From RYN-431 sp036388295 (GTDB lineage Bacteria; Planctomycetota; Phycisphaerae; Tepidisphaerales; Tepidisphaeraceae): a stretch of 42,730 nt of DNA. The DNA lies in contig DASVSC010000203.1 of the NCBI GenBank assembly GCA_036388295.1, positions 1-42,730 on the forward strand, in the 5' to 3' direction. Position numbers and translations under genes: made by a program. The notes beneath the pieces were generated by a model, which was not told where the DNA came from, made no database searches, and was given only the letters and a program-made list of their open reading frames with translations. Below are positions 1-8,937 of the stretch, in pieces; position 1 is the first letter of the stretch, and each line of letters starts with the position of its first letter.

Positions 1-345
1 GAGTGGGAAGATGCGCAGGAACCGGCGGACGTAAAACTGCTTAAGGATCGCCCAGAAGCCGACCTTCTTGTCCTCGATCTTCAGCCGCGCGTTCAGCAGG
101 ATTCGCGTGATGAGAAAGCCGCTGAGCGTGAAGAACATCCCGACGCCGATCGCCCCCCACGGGGGCGTGCCACGGAAGACGTATTCGCGTGGCATGAAGT
201 GCGACCACATTACGGCAACGATTGCGATCGCCCGGATGCCGTCCAGTTGCGGCAGGTGGTCGAGCATGCGCGTTTCGCCGGGGTACTGCAGCACCGGGTG
301 CTTGCGCGCGTACTCGTCGACCGGCAAATGGGCTTCAGGCTTCAC
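1..345 (-). CDS. Acyltransferase 3 family protein, N-terminal fragment
   Basis: The reverse strand encodes about 115 residues that run off the left edge of the window. The frame contains PQLDGIRAIAIVAVMWSHF, then GVGMFFTLSGFLITRILL, then FYVRRFLRIFPL. This is the usual N-terminus of integral-membrane acyltransferase 3 (OafA/NodX-like) proteins, which acetylate or acylate surface sugars; the RxxR-RIFP motif is typical of the family. The first membrane helix carries the H of the WSHF motif. The chosen start is GTG at 345, which overlaps the stop of the upstream ABC-F gene by 11 bases and implies a shared transcript. An in-frame ATG at 267 is the alternative and would still keep the whole conserved domain. 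The substrate cannot be predicted because most of the protein lies outside the window. Confidence 0.8.
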   Translation of the reverse strand, partial: MKPEAHLPVDEYARKHPVLQYPGETRMLDHLPQLDGIRAIAIVAVMWSHFMPREYVFRGTPPWGAIGVGMFFTLSGFLITRILLNARLKIEDKKVGFWAILKQFYVRRFLRIFPL

Positions 346-2251
346 GCAGGAAGTACTCCGCTTCGAGCTCTTTGAGCTTACCCGAAAGCTGGTTTAACTC
401 CGCAGTCAATGATTTGGACTTCGACGGGTCGCGCGCGACGCGAGACAAGGTCATCTGCGTCATGCCGATTTCGGATTCGGTTTCCGCAATCTGTTTCTCT
501 AGATCTTTCACCGACAGCCGCCCGAACTTTCGTGCGTACGGATTGTCCCGGCCGTTGTCGCTTTTCGGCTTCGGTTTGGCCGACTGTTGCGTGGGCTTGC
601 TGGCTTGTGCCTTTGGCGCGGCTTTGATTTCTTTCGGGGCGTTGGCGGCCGCGTGCGTCTTGCGCTGCCATTCGTCGAAGGTGCCTTCGAAATCGATCAG
701 CCCGTTCGGTTCCAGCACCAGCAGGCGCGTGACGATCTGGGACAGGAAATACCGGTCGTGGCTGACGATCAGCAAGGTGCCGTCGAAGGCGCTGAGCGTG
801 CTTTCCAAGGCCGCCGCCGACTGCACGTCAAGGTGATTCGTCGGTTCGTCCAGCAGAATGACGTTCGGCTTCTCGAGCATCAATTGGGCCAGCGCGACGC
901 GGGCGCGTTCGCCGCCGCTGAGGTCGCCCATTCGTTTGTCGACGGTGTCGCCGCTGAACAGCAGGCTGCCAAGAACGTCGCGGACTTTGCGCTCGGGCAT
1001 CATGCCGTCGTGGCATTCTTCGAGAATGGTGTTGTTGGGGTCGAACTCGTCGAGACGCTGGTCGTAGTAGCCGATGTCGAGGTTGGTGCCCCAGCGGATT
1101 TCGCCGTCGTCGACGGGCATTTCGCCGAGCAGGCTTTTGAGCAGCGTGGTCTTGCCCGACCCGTTCGGCCCGATGATGCCGATGCGCTCGCCGGGTTTGA
1201 CGTTGAAGGCCAAGTCACGCCAGACGTTTTTCCCGCCGAAGCTTTTCGCCAGGCCCTCGACGCGCAACAGTTGATCGCCGGCGCGGGCGTCGTTGTTGAA
1301 CTTCACGCTCATGGCACGGCTGCCTTGAACGGCCGAGACGATCGCGTCACTTTTCTTGAACCGCTCCAGCTTCTTCAATCGGCCCTGCGCTTCCCGCGCC
1401 CGCTGGCCGGCGCCGAAACGGCGGATGAACTCTTCCTGCTTGGCGATGTCCTTCTGCTGCAATTCGTGGGCACGGGCCTGGCTGATCTCTTCCAGTTCCT
1501 TCAGCTCCAGGAACTTCGTGAAGTTGCCCGGATACGTTTTAATCTTCTTCTGCGTCAGCCAAGCGATTTTGGTGCAGACACGGTCGAGCATGTAGCGGTC
1601 GTGGCTGATCACCAGCACGGCCCCGTTGAACGCCAGCAGGTAGTCTTCCAGCCATTCGATGGCCATTAAGTCCAAATGGTTCGTCGGTTCGTCGAGCAGC
1701 AGCAATTCGGGTTCGGCGATCAGGATCTTTGCCAGGGCCAGTCGCGAGCGTTGGCCGCCGCTGAGCTTCTCGACGTTCGTCTCCCACATCGACTCCGGCA
1801 GGCCGACGCCCAGGAGCGTGGCTTCCAGTTTATGACGGAAGGCGTAGCCACCTTTGTCTTCGAAGTCGTGCTGGAGCTGTTCGTATTTCGCCAGAACTTT
1901 TTCCAGCGCCTCGCCGTCCACCTCGGCCATCTTGTGTTCGAGTTCACGCATGTCGTGCGCGACGGCGTGCAGTTCGGCGAATGCCAGTTCGGCCTCGTCG
2001 ATGAGCGTGTTCGCGGGGTCGAGCTCCACGTCCTGCTTCAGGTAGCCGACCTTCGTGCCGCGCGGCACGCTGACTTCGCCGACGTCGGGATTCATTTCGC
2101 CGATCATCATTTTGAACAGCGTGGTTTTGCCCTCGCCGTTGTTGCCGATCAGGCCGACGCGTTCGCCCTTTTCGATGGCGAAGGCGAGCTTGTCGAACAT
2201 CAGACGGTCGCCGAGGACTTTTTCGAGGTTATTGATTGCGATCAGGGGCAC
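335..2251 (-). CDS. ABC-F family ATP-binding protein (Uup-like)
   Basis: This 638-residue cytosolic protein has two ABC ATPase domains and no membrane segment, which is the ABC-F architecture. These proteins act on ribosomes or, in the Uup branch, also on branched DNA. Domain 1 has Walker A at residues 36-44 (GNNGEGKTT), signature LSGGQ at 163-167 and Walker B LLLLDEPTNHLD at 183-194. A charged linker of roughly 245-310 follows. Domain 2 has Walker A GPNGSGKTT at 361-369, LSGGE at 444-448 and ILLDEPTNHLD at about 465-475. The last 100 residues are Lys/Pro-rich followed by a predicted coiled coil, like the C-terminal domain of Uup. The doubled LDEPTNHLD motif makes the family certain. Which ABC-F subgroup it is, and whether it gives antibiotic resistance, cannot be told from sequence alone. 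It is transcribed divergently from xylB. Confidence 0.92.
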   Translation of the reverse strand: MPLIAINNLEKVLGDRLMFDKLAFAIEKGERVGLIGNNGEGKTTLFKMMIGEMNPDVGEVSVPRGTKVGYLKQDVELDPANTLIDEAELAFAELHAVAHDMRELEHKMAEVDGEALEKVLAKYEQLQHDFEDKGGYAFRHKLEATLLGVGLPESMWETNVEKLSGGQRSRLALAKILIAEPELLLLDEPTNHLDLMAIEWLEDYLLAFNGAVLVISHDRYMLDRVCTKIAWLTQKKIKTYPGNFTKFLELKELEEISQARAHELQQKDIAKQEEFIRRFGAGQRAREAQGRLKKLERFKKSDAIVSAVQGSRAMSVKFNNDARAGDQLLRVEGLAKSFGGKNVWRDLAFNVKPGERIGIIGPNGSGKTTLLKSLLGEMPVDDGEIRWGTNLDIGYYDQRLDEFDPNNTILEECHDGMMPERKVRDVLGSLLFSGDTVDKRMGDLSGGERARVALAQLMLEKPNVILLDEPTNHLDVQSAAALESTLSAFDGTLLIVSHDRYFLSQIVTRLLVLEPNGLIDFEGTFDEWQRKTHAAANAPKEIKAAPKAQASKPTQQSAKPKPKSDNGRDNPYARKFGRLSVKDLEKQIAETESEIGMTQMTLSRVARDPSKSKSLTAELNQLSGKLKELEAEYFLREA

Positions 2252-2402
2252 GGATTTAAGTCACTTTGCTTGCGGAACGAGTTAATCTTGACGCGGCAGT
2301 ATACAGGCCCGCCCCTGAGTTGCCGACTGGCCGGATTGACGCGTCGTGGAAGTGCCCCGCCGGACCGGTATACTCGCCGTCCCTTCGAGGATAAACACGA
2401 TT
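2252..2402. promoter_or_regulatory. Divergent intergenic region between ABC-F gene and xylB
   Basis: This 151-bp gap must hold promoters for both directions. TATACT at 2369-2374 reads toward xylB and lies 28 bases before its ATG. The complement of 2299-2304 also reads TATACT, toward the ABC-F gene. Neither has a convincing -35 hexamer at the right distance; a TTGACG at 2336-2341 is too far from 2369. GAGG at 2387-2390 before the xylB start may be its ribosome site. No operator was recognised. Confidence 0.35.
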
Positions 2403-3929
2403 ATGGCACACCTGCTCGGCATCGACATCGGCACCAGCGGTACGAAAACCCTGATCTGTGACGAACGCGGCACGGTCCTCGCCACCGCGATGGCCGAGCA
2501 CCCGATCTTCCACCCCAAGCCCGGCTACAGCGAGCAGAAACCCCAGGACTGGTGGACCGCCACCATCGCGGCCACGCGTTCGGTGCTGAAAAAGGCGAAG
2601 GTGAAAGCCGTCGACATCAGCGGCATCGGCCTGAGCGGGCAGATGCACGGCAGCGTGTTCCTGGACAAACGCGGGAAAGTCATTCGACCCGCCCTGCTTT
2701 GGAACGACCAGCGTACGGCCGAGGAATGTGCCGACATCGAACAGGCCGTCGGCGGACGGGAAAAATTGATCGGGCTGGTGGCCAACCCCGCGCTCACCGG
2801 CTTCACGGCCCCGAAGATTCTGTGGCTTCGCAAACGCGAGCCGAAGAACTACGAGAAGGTCGCCCAGATCCTGCTGCCGAAGGATTACATCCGCTTCCGC
2901 ATGACCGGCGAATACGCGACCGAAATGTCCGACGCCAGCGGCACCCTGCTCCTGGACGTGGCCAACCGGCGGTGGAGCACGGAACTGCTGTCAACCCTTG
3001 GCATCGACGCCGGGCTGCTGCCAAGGACCTACGAATCCCACATCGTGACCGGCACGCTCAGCCGCAGCGCGGCAGCCGAGTTGGGTTTGGCCGAAGGGAC
3101 GCCGGTGGTCGGCGGCGGCGCGGACAACGCCGCGGCGGCCATCGGCAATGGCGTGGTGCAGAGCGGCATCGTCGCGGCCACGCTCGGAACGTCCGGCGTC
3201 GTCTTCGCCCACAGCGACCAGCCCACGCTCGACCCGCTCGGCCGCGTCCACACGATGTGCCACGCCGTGCCCGGCAAATGGTGCGTGTTCGGCTGCATGC
3301 TGTCAGCCGGCGGCAGCTTCCAGTGGTTCCGCAACCAGCTCGGCAGTGCCGAAGTCGCGCAGGCGAAAAAACAGAAGACCGACCCCTATACGCTGCTGAT
3401 CGACCAGGCCGCCAGCGCCCCCGCCGGCGCGGAAGGCCTGTTCTTCCTGCCTTACCTCACCGGCGAGCGTTGCCCCCACCCCGACCCGTACGCCCGTGGC
3501 GCCTGGATCGGCCTGACCGCCCGCACCGACCGCCCGATGATGATCCGCGCCCTCCTCGAAGGCGTCACCTACGGCATGCGCGACGCACTTGAAATCATGC
3601 AAGGCATGCAGATTCCCGTCAGCGAGATCCGCATCACCGGCGGCGGCGCGCGCTCCGACTTCTGGCGGCAACTCCAGGCCGACATCTACAAAAAACCGCT
3701 CGTCCTGACCAATAGCAGCGAAGGCCCGGCTTACGGCGTCGCCCTGCTGGCGGGCGTCGGAACGGGCGCGTTCGACAACATCGAACAGGCGTGCCAGCGT
3801 GCGATCAAATCCACAAAGAAGATCGCAACCAACAAGAAGTCGGCGGCCTTTTATGACAGCCACTATCCGACCTACACAAATCTATATGGCGATCTTAAGA
3901 CACGGTTCCGTGAGATCGCGGCTCTTTAA
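2403..3929 (+). CDS. xylB: Xylulokinase
   Basis: This 508-residue FGGY-family sugar kinase phosphorylates D-xylulose with ATP to xylulose 5-phosphate, which enters the pentose phosphate pathway. The first phosphate-binding motif is DIGTSGTKT from residue 8. The xylulokinase-type sugar site is GLSGQMHGSVFLD, followed by LLWNDQRT. The catalytic Asp is expected at D241 in GGGADNAAAAIGNGV. The adenosine motif is ITGGGARSDFW followed by the C-terminal helix ADIYKKPL. The start is placed at the ATG of MAHLLGIDIG because the upstream extension has no family similarity and crosses the promoter region. No xylose isomerase, transporter or repressor is nearby. The stop lies 10 bases from the stop of the convergent lpxB gene. 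Confidence 0.93.
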   Translation: MAHLLGIDIGTSGTKTLICDERGTVLATAMAEHPIFHPKPGYSEQKPQDWWTATIAATRSVLKKAKVKAVDISGIGLSGQMHGSVFLDKRGKVIRPALLWNDQRTAEECADIEQAVGGREKLIGLVANPALTGFTAPKILWLRKREPKNYEKVAQILLPKDYIRFRMTGEYATEMSDASGTLLLDVANRRWSTELLSTLGIDAGLLPRTYESHIVTGTLSRSAAAELGLAEGTPVVGGGADNAAAAIGNGVVQSGIVAATLGTSGVVFAHSDQPTLDPLGRVHTMCHAVPGKWCVFGCMLSAGGSFQWFRNQLGSAEVAQAKKQKTDPYTLLIDQAASAPAGAEGLFFLPYLTGERCPHPDPYARGAWIGLTARTDRPMMIRALLEGVTYGMRDALEIMQGMQIPVSEIRITGGGARSDFWRQLQADIYKKPLVLTNSSEGPAYGVALLAGVGTGAFDNIEQACQRAIKSTKKIATNKKSAAFYDSHYPTYTNLYGDLKTRFREIAAL

Positions 3930-3939
3930 AAGCATACGG

Positions 3940-5139
3940 CTAGTCGCGCCTTAACATTCCCAGCGCCAGCCGTGCTACGTTGTCTGACGCGCCGCGCTGG
4001 TCCAACGGCTTCACCAGTTCCAGCAACGACTTACGCATGTCTGCCAGCTTGTCCGGCGAAGCGAGCAGCCCGAGTGCGGCGTGGGCCACGGGGGCGGCGT
4101 CGCCGTTCCACGGAATGAACTCCGGCACCAGATCAATGTTGCCCGCCAGAATGTTGACCATCGCGATCTTCGGCGTCTTGATCAGCCACCGCCCCGCCGC
4201 CTGCCAGAGCAGCGTGTTGATGCGGTACACGACGACCATCGGCACGCCGTACGCGGCCACGTGGACGGTGCTCGTGCCGCTCTTGCACAGAACCAGATCG
4301 CATTGCGGGATCAGGTCGTCGAATCCGTTCATCTTCATTTCGCACGGGAACCAGCCGGGCGGGTTCTCGAAGCCGCCGTGGTGCATATTCGGGCGCAAAC
4401 CCGCTTCCAAGAGCATCGAGACGAGTAAATCGCCGCCGGCGGGCGTGAACGGCAGGTGGAACATCACTCCGGAATGCTCGGCCGCGATTCGCTTCATGAC
4501 CGCGAGCAGGCCAGGGAAGTTTTCTTTCACTTCGCTGCGACGGCTGCCGGCGACGACACCGATGATCGGACAATTGAGCCGGGCCCGCGTCTGCGGCCAA
4601 CGCTCGGCAGGGACACGGACGAACCGGTCGGCCGGCAACTGGTCGAACAGTGGGTGTCCGACGAACGTAGCGTTCACGCCACGGTCGCGGAACCAGGTTT
4701 CCTCGAACGGGAAGATGCACGCCAAGCGGTCGACGCAGGCCCGCATCTGCTTGATGCGCCCTTCCCGGCTGGCCCAAAGCTGCGGGGCGACGTAATACAG
4801 CGTCGGCACGCCCGCCGCCTTGGCGAGACGGGCGAAGCGAAGGTTAAAGCCGCTGGAGTCGACGCAGACGTGCAAATCGGGCCGGTCGGGGCCGGCATAG
4901 CGGGCTCGGAGCCATTGCTCCAGCCGACGAATCTCGGCCACGCGTTTCACGGCGTGAAACGACATGGCCGCCTTGGTCGTCGTCTCCTGGTGAATCGTTG
5001 CCCCCGCCGCCGCCATGCTCGGGCCGCCGACGGCGTCAATCTGAATTGTCGGGTCGAGTTTTCTGAGCGAAGCGACGAGGCCGGCGGCATGGTTGTCGCC
5101 ACTGACTTCGCCGACGGTGATGAAGATCCGCTGGGGCAC
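3940..5139 (-). CDS. lpxB: Lipid-A-disaccharide synthase
   Basis: This 399-residue GT19 glycosyltransferase joins UDP-2,3-diacylglucosamine to lipid X to form the lipid A disaccharide at the inner membrane. Family marks are the N-terminal ITVGEVSGDNHAAGLV (the SGE-SGD motif), YYVAPQLWASREGR, FVGHPLFD, the GSRRSEV loop and LCKSGTSTVHVAAYGVPMVVVYR. Its length matches the family (about 380-400). The start codon is GTG at 5139. TAGAAC on the reverse strand lies nine bases before it and there is no clear Shine-Dalgarno. The gene stands alone, away from lpxA/lpxD/fabZ, but its presence indicates that the organism makes lipid A and has an outer membrane. Confidence 0.93.
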   Translation of the reverse strand: MPQRIFITVGEVSGDNHAAGLVASLRKLDPTIQIDAVGGPSMAAAGATIHQETTTKAAMSFHAVKRVAEIRRLEQWLRARYAGPDRPDLHVCVDSSGFNLRFARLAKAAGVPTLYYVAPQLWASREGRIKQMRACVDRLACIFPFEETWFRDRGVNATFVGHPLFDQLPADRFVRVPAERWPQTRARLNCPIIGVVAGSRRSEVKENFPGLLAVMKRIAAEHSGVMFHLPFTPAGGDLLVSMLLEAGLRPNMHHGGFENPPGWFPCEMKMNGFDDLIPQCDLVLCKSGTSTVHVAAYGVPMVVVYRINTLLWQAAGRWLIKTPKIAMVNILAGNIDLVPEFIPWNGDAAPVAHAALGLLASPDKLADMRKSLLELVKPLDQRGASDNVARLALGMLRRD

Positions 5140-5170
5140 GTGGAAACTGTTCTAACGGATAATGGTTTTG

Positions 5171-5270
5171 TTTAGCCACAGATGAACACAGATGAACACG
5201 GATTAAGATGGGCCTTTGATCTGCTGATTCTGCTCTGATCTGTGTTCATCCGCGTTCATCTGTGGCTAAA
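5171..5270. repeat. Palindromic intergenic repeat, family A copy 1
   Basis: Two 33-base arms, 5171-5203 and 5238-5270, form an inverted repeat with 30 of 33 positions complementary; the outer end reads TTTAGCCACAGATGAAC. Each arm contains a repeated GATGAAC unit. The 34-base centre is unrelated. A diverged copy lies at 30188-30258. The element fills most of the gap between lpxB and the BtpA-like gene. Confidence 0.85.
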
Positions 5271-5326
5271 TCTTCTTTTGCCGAGCTGCAGTTGGATGCT
5301 CGGCAGACTTCGAGTTAGATGTTCGC

Positions 5327-6121
5327 ATGTTGCAGTTTTGGTCGAACGTTCGCTGCGTCGTCATCGGCATGCTCCACTTGCCCGCCTTGCCGGGCAGTCC
5401 GCTGTCGAAGCTGGACCTGCAGTCAATCAACGACCTGATGCTGCGCGACGCCGAGACGCTGTCGGCCAATGGCTGCCACGGGTTGATGCTGGAAAACTTC
5501 GGCGACGTGCCGTTCTATACGACCCGTGTGCCGGCACATACGGTGTCGCAGCTGACGGCCGTGGCGGTCGCAGTTCGGCAGCGCTTCGCCCTGCCGCTGG
5601 GCATCAACTGTTTGCGGAATGACGGCTGTTCGGCTCTGTCAGTCGCTCACGCCGCCGGGGCCGATTACATTCGCGTCAACGTCGTCAGCGGGGCGCGGGT
5701 GACGGACCAAGGCATCATCGAAGGCGTTGCCGCCCCACTACTTAGGTTGCGTCAGACGCTGTCTGCCACGCACATCAAGGTGTTGGCCGACGTGGACGTC
5801 AAGCATTCGGCCCCGCTCGGCGTCGGCGTGGCGCTGGAAGACGAGGTCGACGACGTGATTCATCGCGGTTTGGCCGATGGACTGGTCGTCAGCGGCGCCG
5901 GCACGGGCAAAGCGACCGACCCAGCGAAGGCCCGGCGCGTCCGCCGCGCCGCCCCGACTGCCCCACTCTTCGTCGGCAGCGGCGTGACGGCCGACACCGT
6001 CGAAGCGTTTCTGCCACACGTCACCGGCCTGATCGTCGGCACGCACTTCAAGGAAGGCGGACGCGTGGACCAGCCGGTCGACGGTGCGAGGGTGCGGGCG
6101 CTGGTCGACCGGGTGCAATAG
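5327..6121 (+). CDS. BtpA/SgcQ family protein
   Basis: This 264-residue predicted TIM-barrel protein belongs to the BtpA family, named for a cyanobacterial factor needed to accumulate photosystem I. Outside phototrophs the family is of unknown function, and some members are fused or linked to sugar metabolism (SgcQ). Recognisable stretches are VIGMLHLPALPGSP near the N-terminus, GLMLENFGDVPF, LGINCLRNDG, ADYIRVNVVSGA, VLADVDVKHSAPLG, VSGAGTGKATD and PLFVGSGVTADTV. Together these cover the usual family core. The start is ATG at 5327. No photosynthesis genes are in the window, so a photosynthetic role is not implied. An enzymatic barrel acting on a phosphorylated metabolite is plausible but unproven. 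Confidence 0.85.
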   Translation: MLQFWSNVRCVVIGMLHLPALPGSPLSKLDLQSINDLMLRDAETLSANGCHGLMLENFGDVPFYTTRVPAHTVSQLTAVAVAVRQRFALPLGINCLRNDGCSALSVAHAAGADYIRVNVVSGARVTDQGIIEGVAAPLLRLRQTLSATHIKVLADVDVKHSAPLGVGVALEDEVDDVIHRGLADGLVVSGAGTGKATDPAKARRVRRAAPTAPLFVGSGVTADTVEAFLPHVTGLIVGTHFKEGGRVDQPVDGARVRALVDRVQ

Positions 6122-6297
6122 TTGTCGGCGGCCCGACCCGGAACAGCCGAAACCGGCCTGCGCTCGCAGGGTGCACATCAGGGTCGGTAGCACTCGCAAT
6201 AACATCGAAGCTCGGTCGTTAAATCTGATTACAAACGAGCGTGGATATGTGGTAATGTTACGAATCTGTCGCCGTAATGTAGTCCTGAGGGGAATCG

Positions 6298-7671
6298 ATG
6301 ATGCGTTCTTACGAAAAGCTGTTCGGGAAACATGTTTTCGGCCTGGCCGTGTTGTGCGGGGTGGCAGGAATGCCTTCATTCGTGCATGCGGCTCAGCCGA
6401 GTCATGTGGTCAACCCGGGGACGACGGCCTGGGCCGAGGCGGCGCGGACCGGGCGTGCCGACCTGCTGATCATGGGCGACAGCGTGACGTGGTTTCAAGG
6501 GCGCGGATGGGACCAGGGGATCACCAAGGCCGCCGCCGCGTCGGTGGGCCTGGCGGGTACGGGTTTGATCGGCGACAGTGGCGCAACGGGGCAAGGGTAC
6601 GGGTTTTCCACGTACGGCGCGAAGTTTTTCAACAACGGCTGGGACTCCTCGCTCGATGCGGTGCCGGCCGCTCGACAAGGCTACGCGCCGCGGGTCGGCC
6701 TGACCGCGACGGCTGGCGCGACGCCGTTGAACGGATTCAGCTACGGCGTGGACGGCATGACGCTCGACCCGTCGGCGGCTTACGACTGGTCGCTGTACAC
6801 CGCCTCCCCCACCGGCGGCGGCGGCGCGATGGGGGCCCTTCGCCGCGTCGCGACGGCGAACGCCTCGTACAGTTACAACGTGCTGCAAACCAAGTCGTCC
6901 GTTGCCACCGCCACGCCCGCCGACGGGCTGCAGAAAACCGTTTTCCAGTTCGCCGCCACCCCCAGCGTCGCGTCCGATATCCCGCAGGAGTTCCAACTCC
7001 GCGACGTGACGAACACATCCGTCCTTTATTCGCGCCTCACCCGCCCCGGTGCGACGGGCGTGACCGTCTCCAGCCTGGGCTATGGCGGGCGGCCGACGAA
7101 GGATTTCTACAACAACGTCTGGTCCGGCGACGCCGCCGGGCGCGCGGAATACCTGTCGAACGTCGTCGACGGCGGTTCCGGTAAGCTCAACGTGATGATC
7201 ACCGAAGGCTTCAACGACCGCGGTGATGACACGGCCAGCATTAACGGCGTCGGGCCCGGATCGTCCGCGGAAGGGTTTGCCGACAACGTGTCGAGTCTGA
7301 TCGCCCGCGTGCGGTCCGATTGGGCCGCGGACGGCCACGCGGCCAGTGATTTGTCCTTCACCTTGGTCGGCATGTACGCCGACCAGTACGACGATTTGCC
7401 CGTCAACCCGCTGTTCACCTTCAGCGAAGCGGAACGCGCCTTGGCCGAAGCCGACCCGCAGATCTCTTTCGTCGACTTGTTCAATGCCGCCCCCGGCTAC
7501 GACGAGGCGGTCGCCCTCGGCTACATGTTCGATGACACGCACCCGTCCTGGACGGGGGCGCAGGCGTACAGCGAAATTATCTTCAATGCGATTGCGGTTC
7601 CGGAGCCGACGGGCCTGGCCTTGGCAGGCGTGGCGATGGTCGCCTTCGCCCGTCGCCCGCGACGTGTCTGA
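6298..7671 (+). CDS. Exported SGNH/GDSL-like hydrolase with PEP-CTERM tail
   Basis: This 457-residue protein has a signal peptide ending near residue 31 (SFVHA-A). The mature part opens with LLIMGDSVTW, the GDS nucleophile motif of SGNH hydrolases (Ser62), and later contains FDDTHPSWTGAQAY, matching the DxxH element (D412, H415). These suggest an esterase or acetylesterase acting on a polysaccharide or glycan; the substrate is unknown. The last 25 residues carry a PEP-CTERM signal: VPEPTG, a hydrophobic stretch and RRPRR. This motif is recognised by an exosortase, which is not encoded in the window. GAGGGG at 6287-6292 serves as ribosome site for the ATG at 6298; ATG at 6301 is equally possible. 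The spacing between conserved blocks is looser than in typical GDSL enzymes, so activity is inferred. Confidence 0.75.
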   Translation: MMRSYEKLFGKHVFGLAVLCGVAGMPSFVHAAQPSHVVNPGTTAWAEAARTGRADLLIMGDSVTWFQGRGWDQGITKAAAASVGLAGTGLIGDSGATGQGYGFSTYGAKFFNNGWDSSLDAVPAARQGYAPRVGLTATAGATPLNGFSYGVDGMTLDPSAAYDWSLYTASPTGGGGAMGALRRVATANASYSYNVLQTKSSVATATPADGLQKTVFQFAATPSVASDIPQEFQLRDVTNTSVLYSRLTRPGATGVTVSSLGYGGRPTKDFYNNVWSGDAAGRAEYLSNVVDGGSGKLNVMITEGFNDRGDDTASINGVGPGSSAEGFADNVSSLIARVRSDWAADGHAASDLSFTLVGMYADQYDDLPVNPLFTFSEAERALAEADPQISFVDLFNAAPGYDEAVALGYMFDDTHPSWTGAQAYSEIIFNAIAVPEPTGLALAGVAMVAFARRPRRV

Positions 7672-7896
7672 CGTGCGTCATTGCTCGAGCAACGACCATG
7701 GCAAGTACGGCATTGTCAGGGCGATAGCGAATAGTACGGCCCACCAGACGATCGCCCCGATGCGACCGATCGGCCCGATGCTCGGCTAGAACGAATCGCT
7801 TGGAAGACGGTTCCACGGCATTGAGATGCTGGGCGATCTGTCCCAAACGCAGTGGCCGGCTTACTGGTCAGTCGGCACGGCATTTTCGTTGAAACA

Positions 7897-7924
7897 TTGG
7901 GCCCGTTCCATTCTGCCGTATAAT
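7897..7924 (+). promoter_or_regulatory. Candidate lipA promoter, possibly leaderless
   Basis: A perfect TATAAT lies at 7919-7924, 16 bases after a weak TTGGGC (7897-7902). Only seven bases separate TATAAT from the lipA ATG at 7932 and there is no Shine-Dalgarno between them. If it is used as a -10 element, transcription would begin at or within one base of the start codon. Confidence 0.5.
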
Positions 7925-7931
7925 AACCGCT

Positions 7932-8831
7932 ATGCCTGTCTCCCTGTCGCATTTAGTGGTGTCTGACGCCCCGCCGGCGACGCGCAAGCCGTCTTGGCTG
8001 AAAATGAAAATGCCCGGCGGCGAGGGGTACGCGCGGCTGAAGAAGCTGGTCGAGGGGCAGAACCTGCACACGGTCTGCCAGTCGGCCAAGTGCCCGAATA
8101 TCGGCGAATGCTGGTCGGCGGGAACGGCGACGCTGATGATTCTGGGCGACGTCTGCACGCGCAGTTGCGGCTTCTGCCACATCGCGACAGGGCGTCCGAC
8201 ATCGCTGGACCTGGACGAGCCCCGCCGGGTCGGCGAGGCCGTGGCGACCATGGGCCTTGGCCATGCCGTGATCACTAGCGTAAACCGCGATGAACTGCCC
8301 GACGGCGGCGCGGCGGTCTGGGCAGAAACCATCCGCCAGATCCGCCTGCAATCGCCGGCCACCAGCATCGAAGTCCTGATTCCAGACTTCTGCGGCGATT
8401 GGGCCGCCCTGCAACTGGTTCTGGACGCGGCTCCGGACATCCTGAACCACAACCTTGAAAGCGTGCCGAGCCAGTACAAATGGGTCCGCCCGCAGGCGAA
8501 GTACCGACGCAGCCTGGATTTGCTTCAGATCGCAAAGGGGCAGGGCTTTACGACCAAGACGGGTCTGATGCTGGGGATTGGTGAGAAGCCGCACGAAATC
8601 GACGCAGTGTTGGACGACTTGGTGTCGATCGGCTGCGACATTCTCACGCTCGGCCAATACCTGCAGCCGACGCTGAAGCATTTGCCGGTCGACCGCTGGG
8701 TGACGCCGGACGAGTTCGCCGAATGGAAACGTGTCGGCGAGGCCAAGGGCATCCGGCACGTCGAAAGCGGGCCGATGGTGCGGTCAAGCTATCACGCAGA
8801 GAAACAGGTTCACGCGCACGCCGCGGTTTGA
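7932..8831 (+). CDS. lipA: Lipoyl synthase
   Basis: This 299-residue radical-SAM enzyme inserts two sulfur atoms into octanoyl groups on lipoyl domains of 2-oxoacid dehydrogenases and the glycine cleavage H protein. The auxiliary iron-sulfur cluster motif is C49-x4-C54-x5-C60. The radical-SAM cluster is C75-x3-C79-x2-C82 in GDVCTRSCGFCHIATGRP. The serine that ligates the auxiliary cluster is in the C-terminal VRSSYHAE. Other family blocks are VITSVNRDELPDGGA, NHNLESVPS and LTLGQYLQPT. Its length fits the family. No lipB or pyruvate dehydrogenase gene lies next to it. The gene is followed by a palindromic repeat. Confidence 0.97.
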   Translation: MPVSLSHLVVSDAPPATRKPSWLKMKMPGGEGYARLKKLVEGQNLHTVCQSAKCPNIGECWSAGTATLMILGDVCTRSCGFCHIATGRPTSLDLDEPRRVGEAVATMGLGHAVITSVNRDELPDGGAAVWAETIRQIRLQSPATSIEVLIPDFCGDWAALQLVLDAAPDILNHNLESVPSQYKWVRPQAKYRRSLDLLQIAKGQGFTTKTGLMLGIGEKPHEIDAVLDDLVSIGCDILTLGQYLQPTLKHLPVDRWVTPDEFAEWKRVGEAKGIRHVESGPMVRSSYHAEKQVHAHAAV

Positions 8832-8839
8832 TGATTGTA

Positions 8840-8925
8840 GCCGCGGGTGTAAACCCCCGCGGATACCCCTGTCACTTCAACTTGCTCTACCTCGTGGGCG
8901 GCTCGCGCGGGTTTACACCCGCGGC
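8840..8925. repeat. Palindromic intergenic repeat, family B copy 1
   Basis: Positions 8840-8856 and 8909-8925 are a perfect 17-bp inverted repeat (GCCGCGGGTGTAAACCC and its complement) around a 52-base centre. A second copy with the same arms is at 38064-38141. It sits between lipA and the EamA gene and may act as a transcript end or mRNA-stabilising hairpin; no T-tract follows. Confidence 0.85.
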
Positions 8926-8937
8926 TCAAACCAACTC

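Noticed and set aside
5128..5150. A possible third parS site at CACGTGGAAAC near the lpxB start
   Set aside because: Only one half matches; the other arm (GGGG) breaks the palindrome.
6084..7184. A 366-codon forward frame overlapping the SGNH gene
   Set aside because: Arg-rich shadow in another frame of a gene with a clear signal peptide, GDS motif and PEP-CTERM tail.
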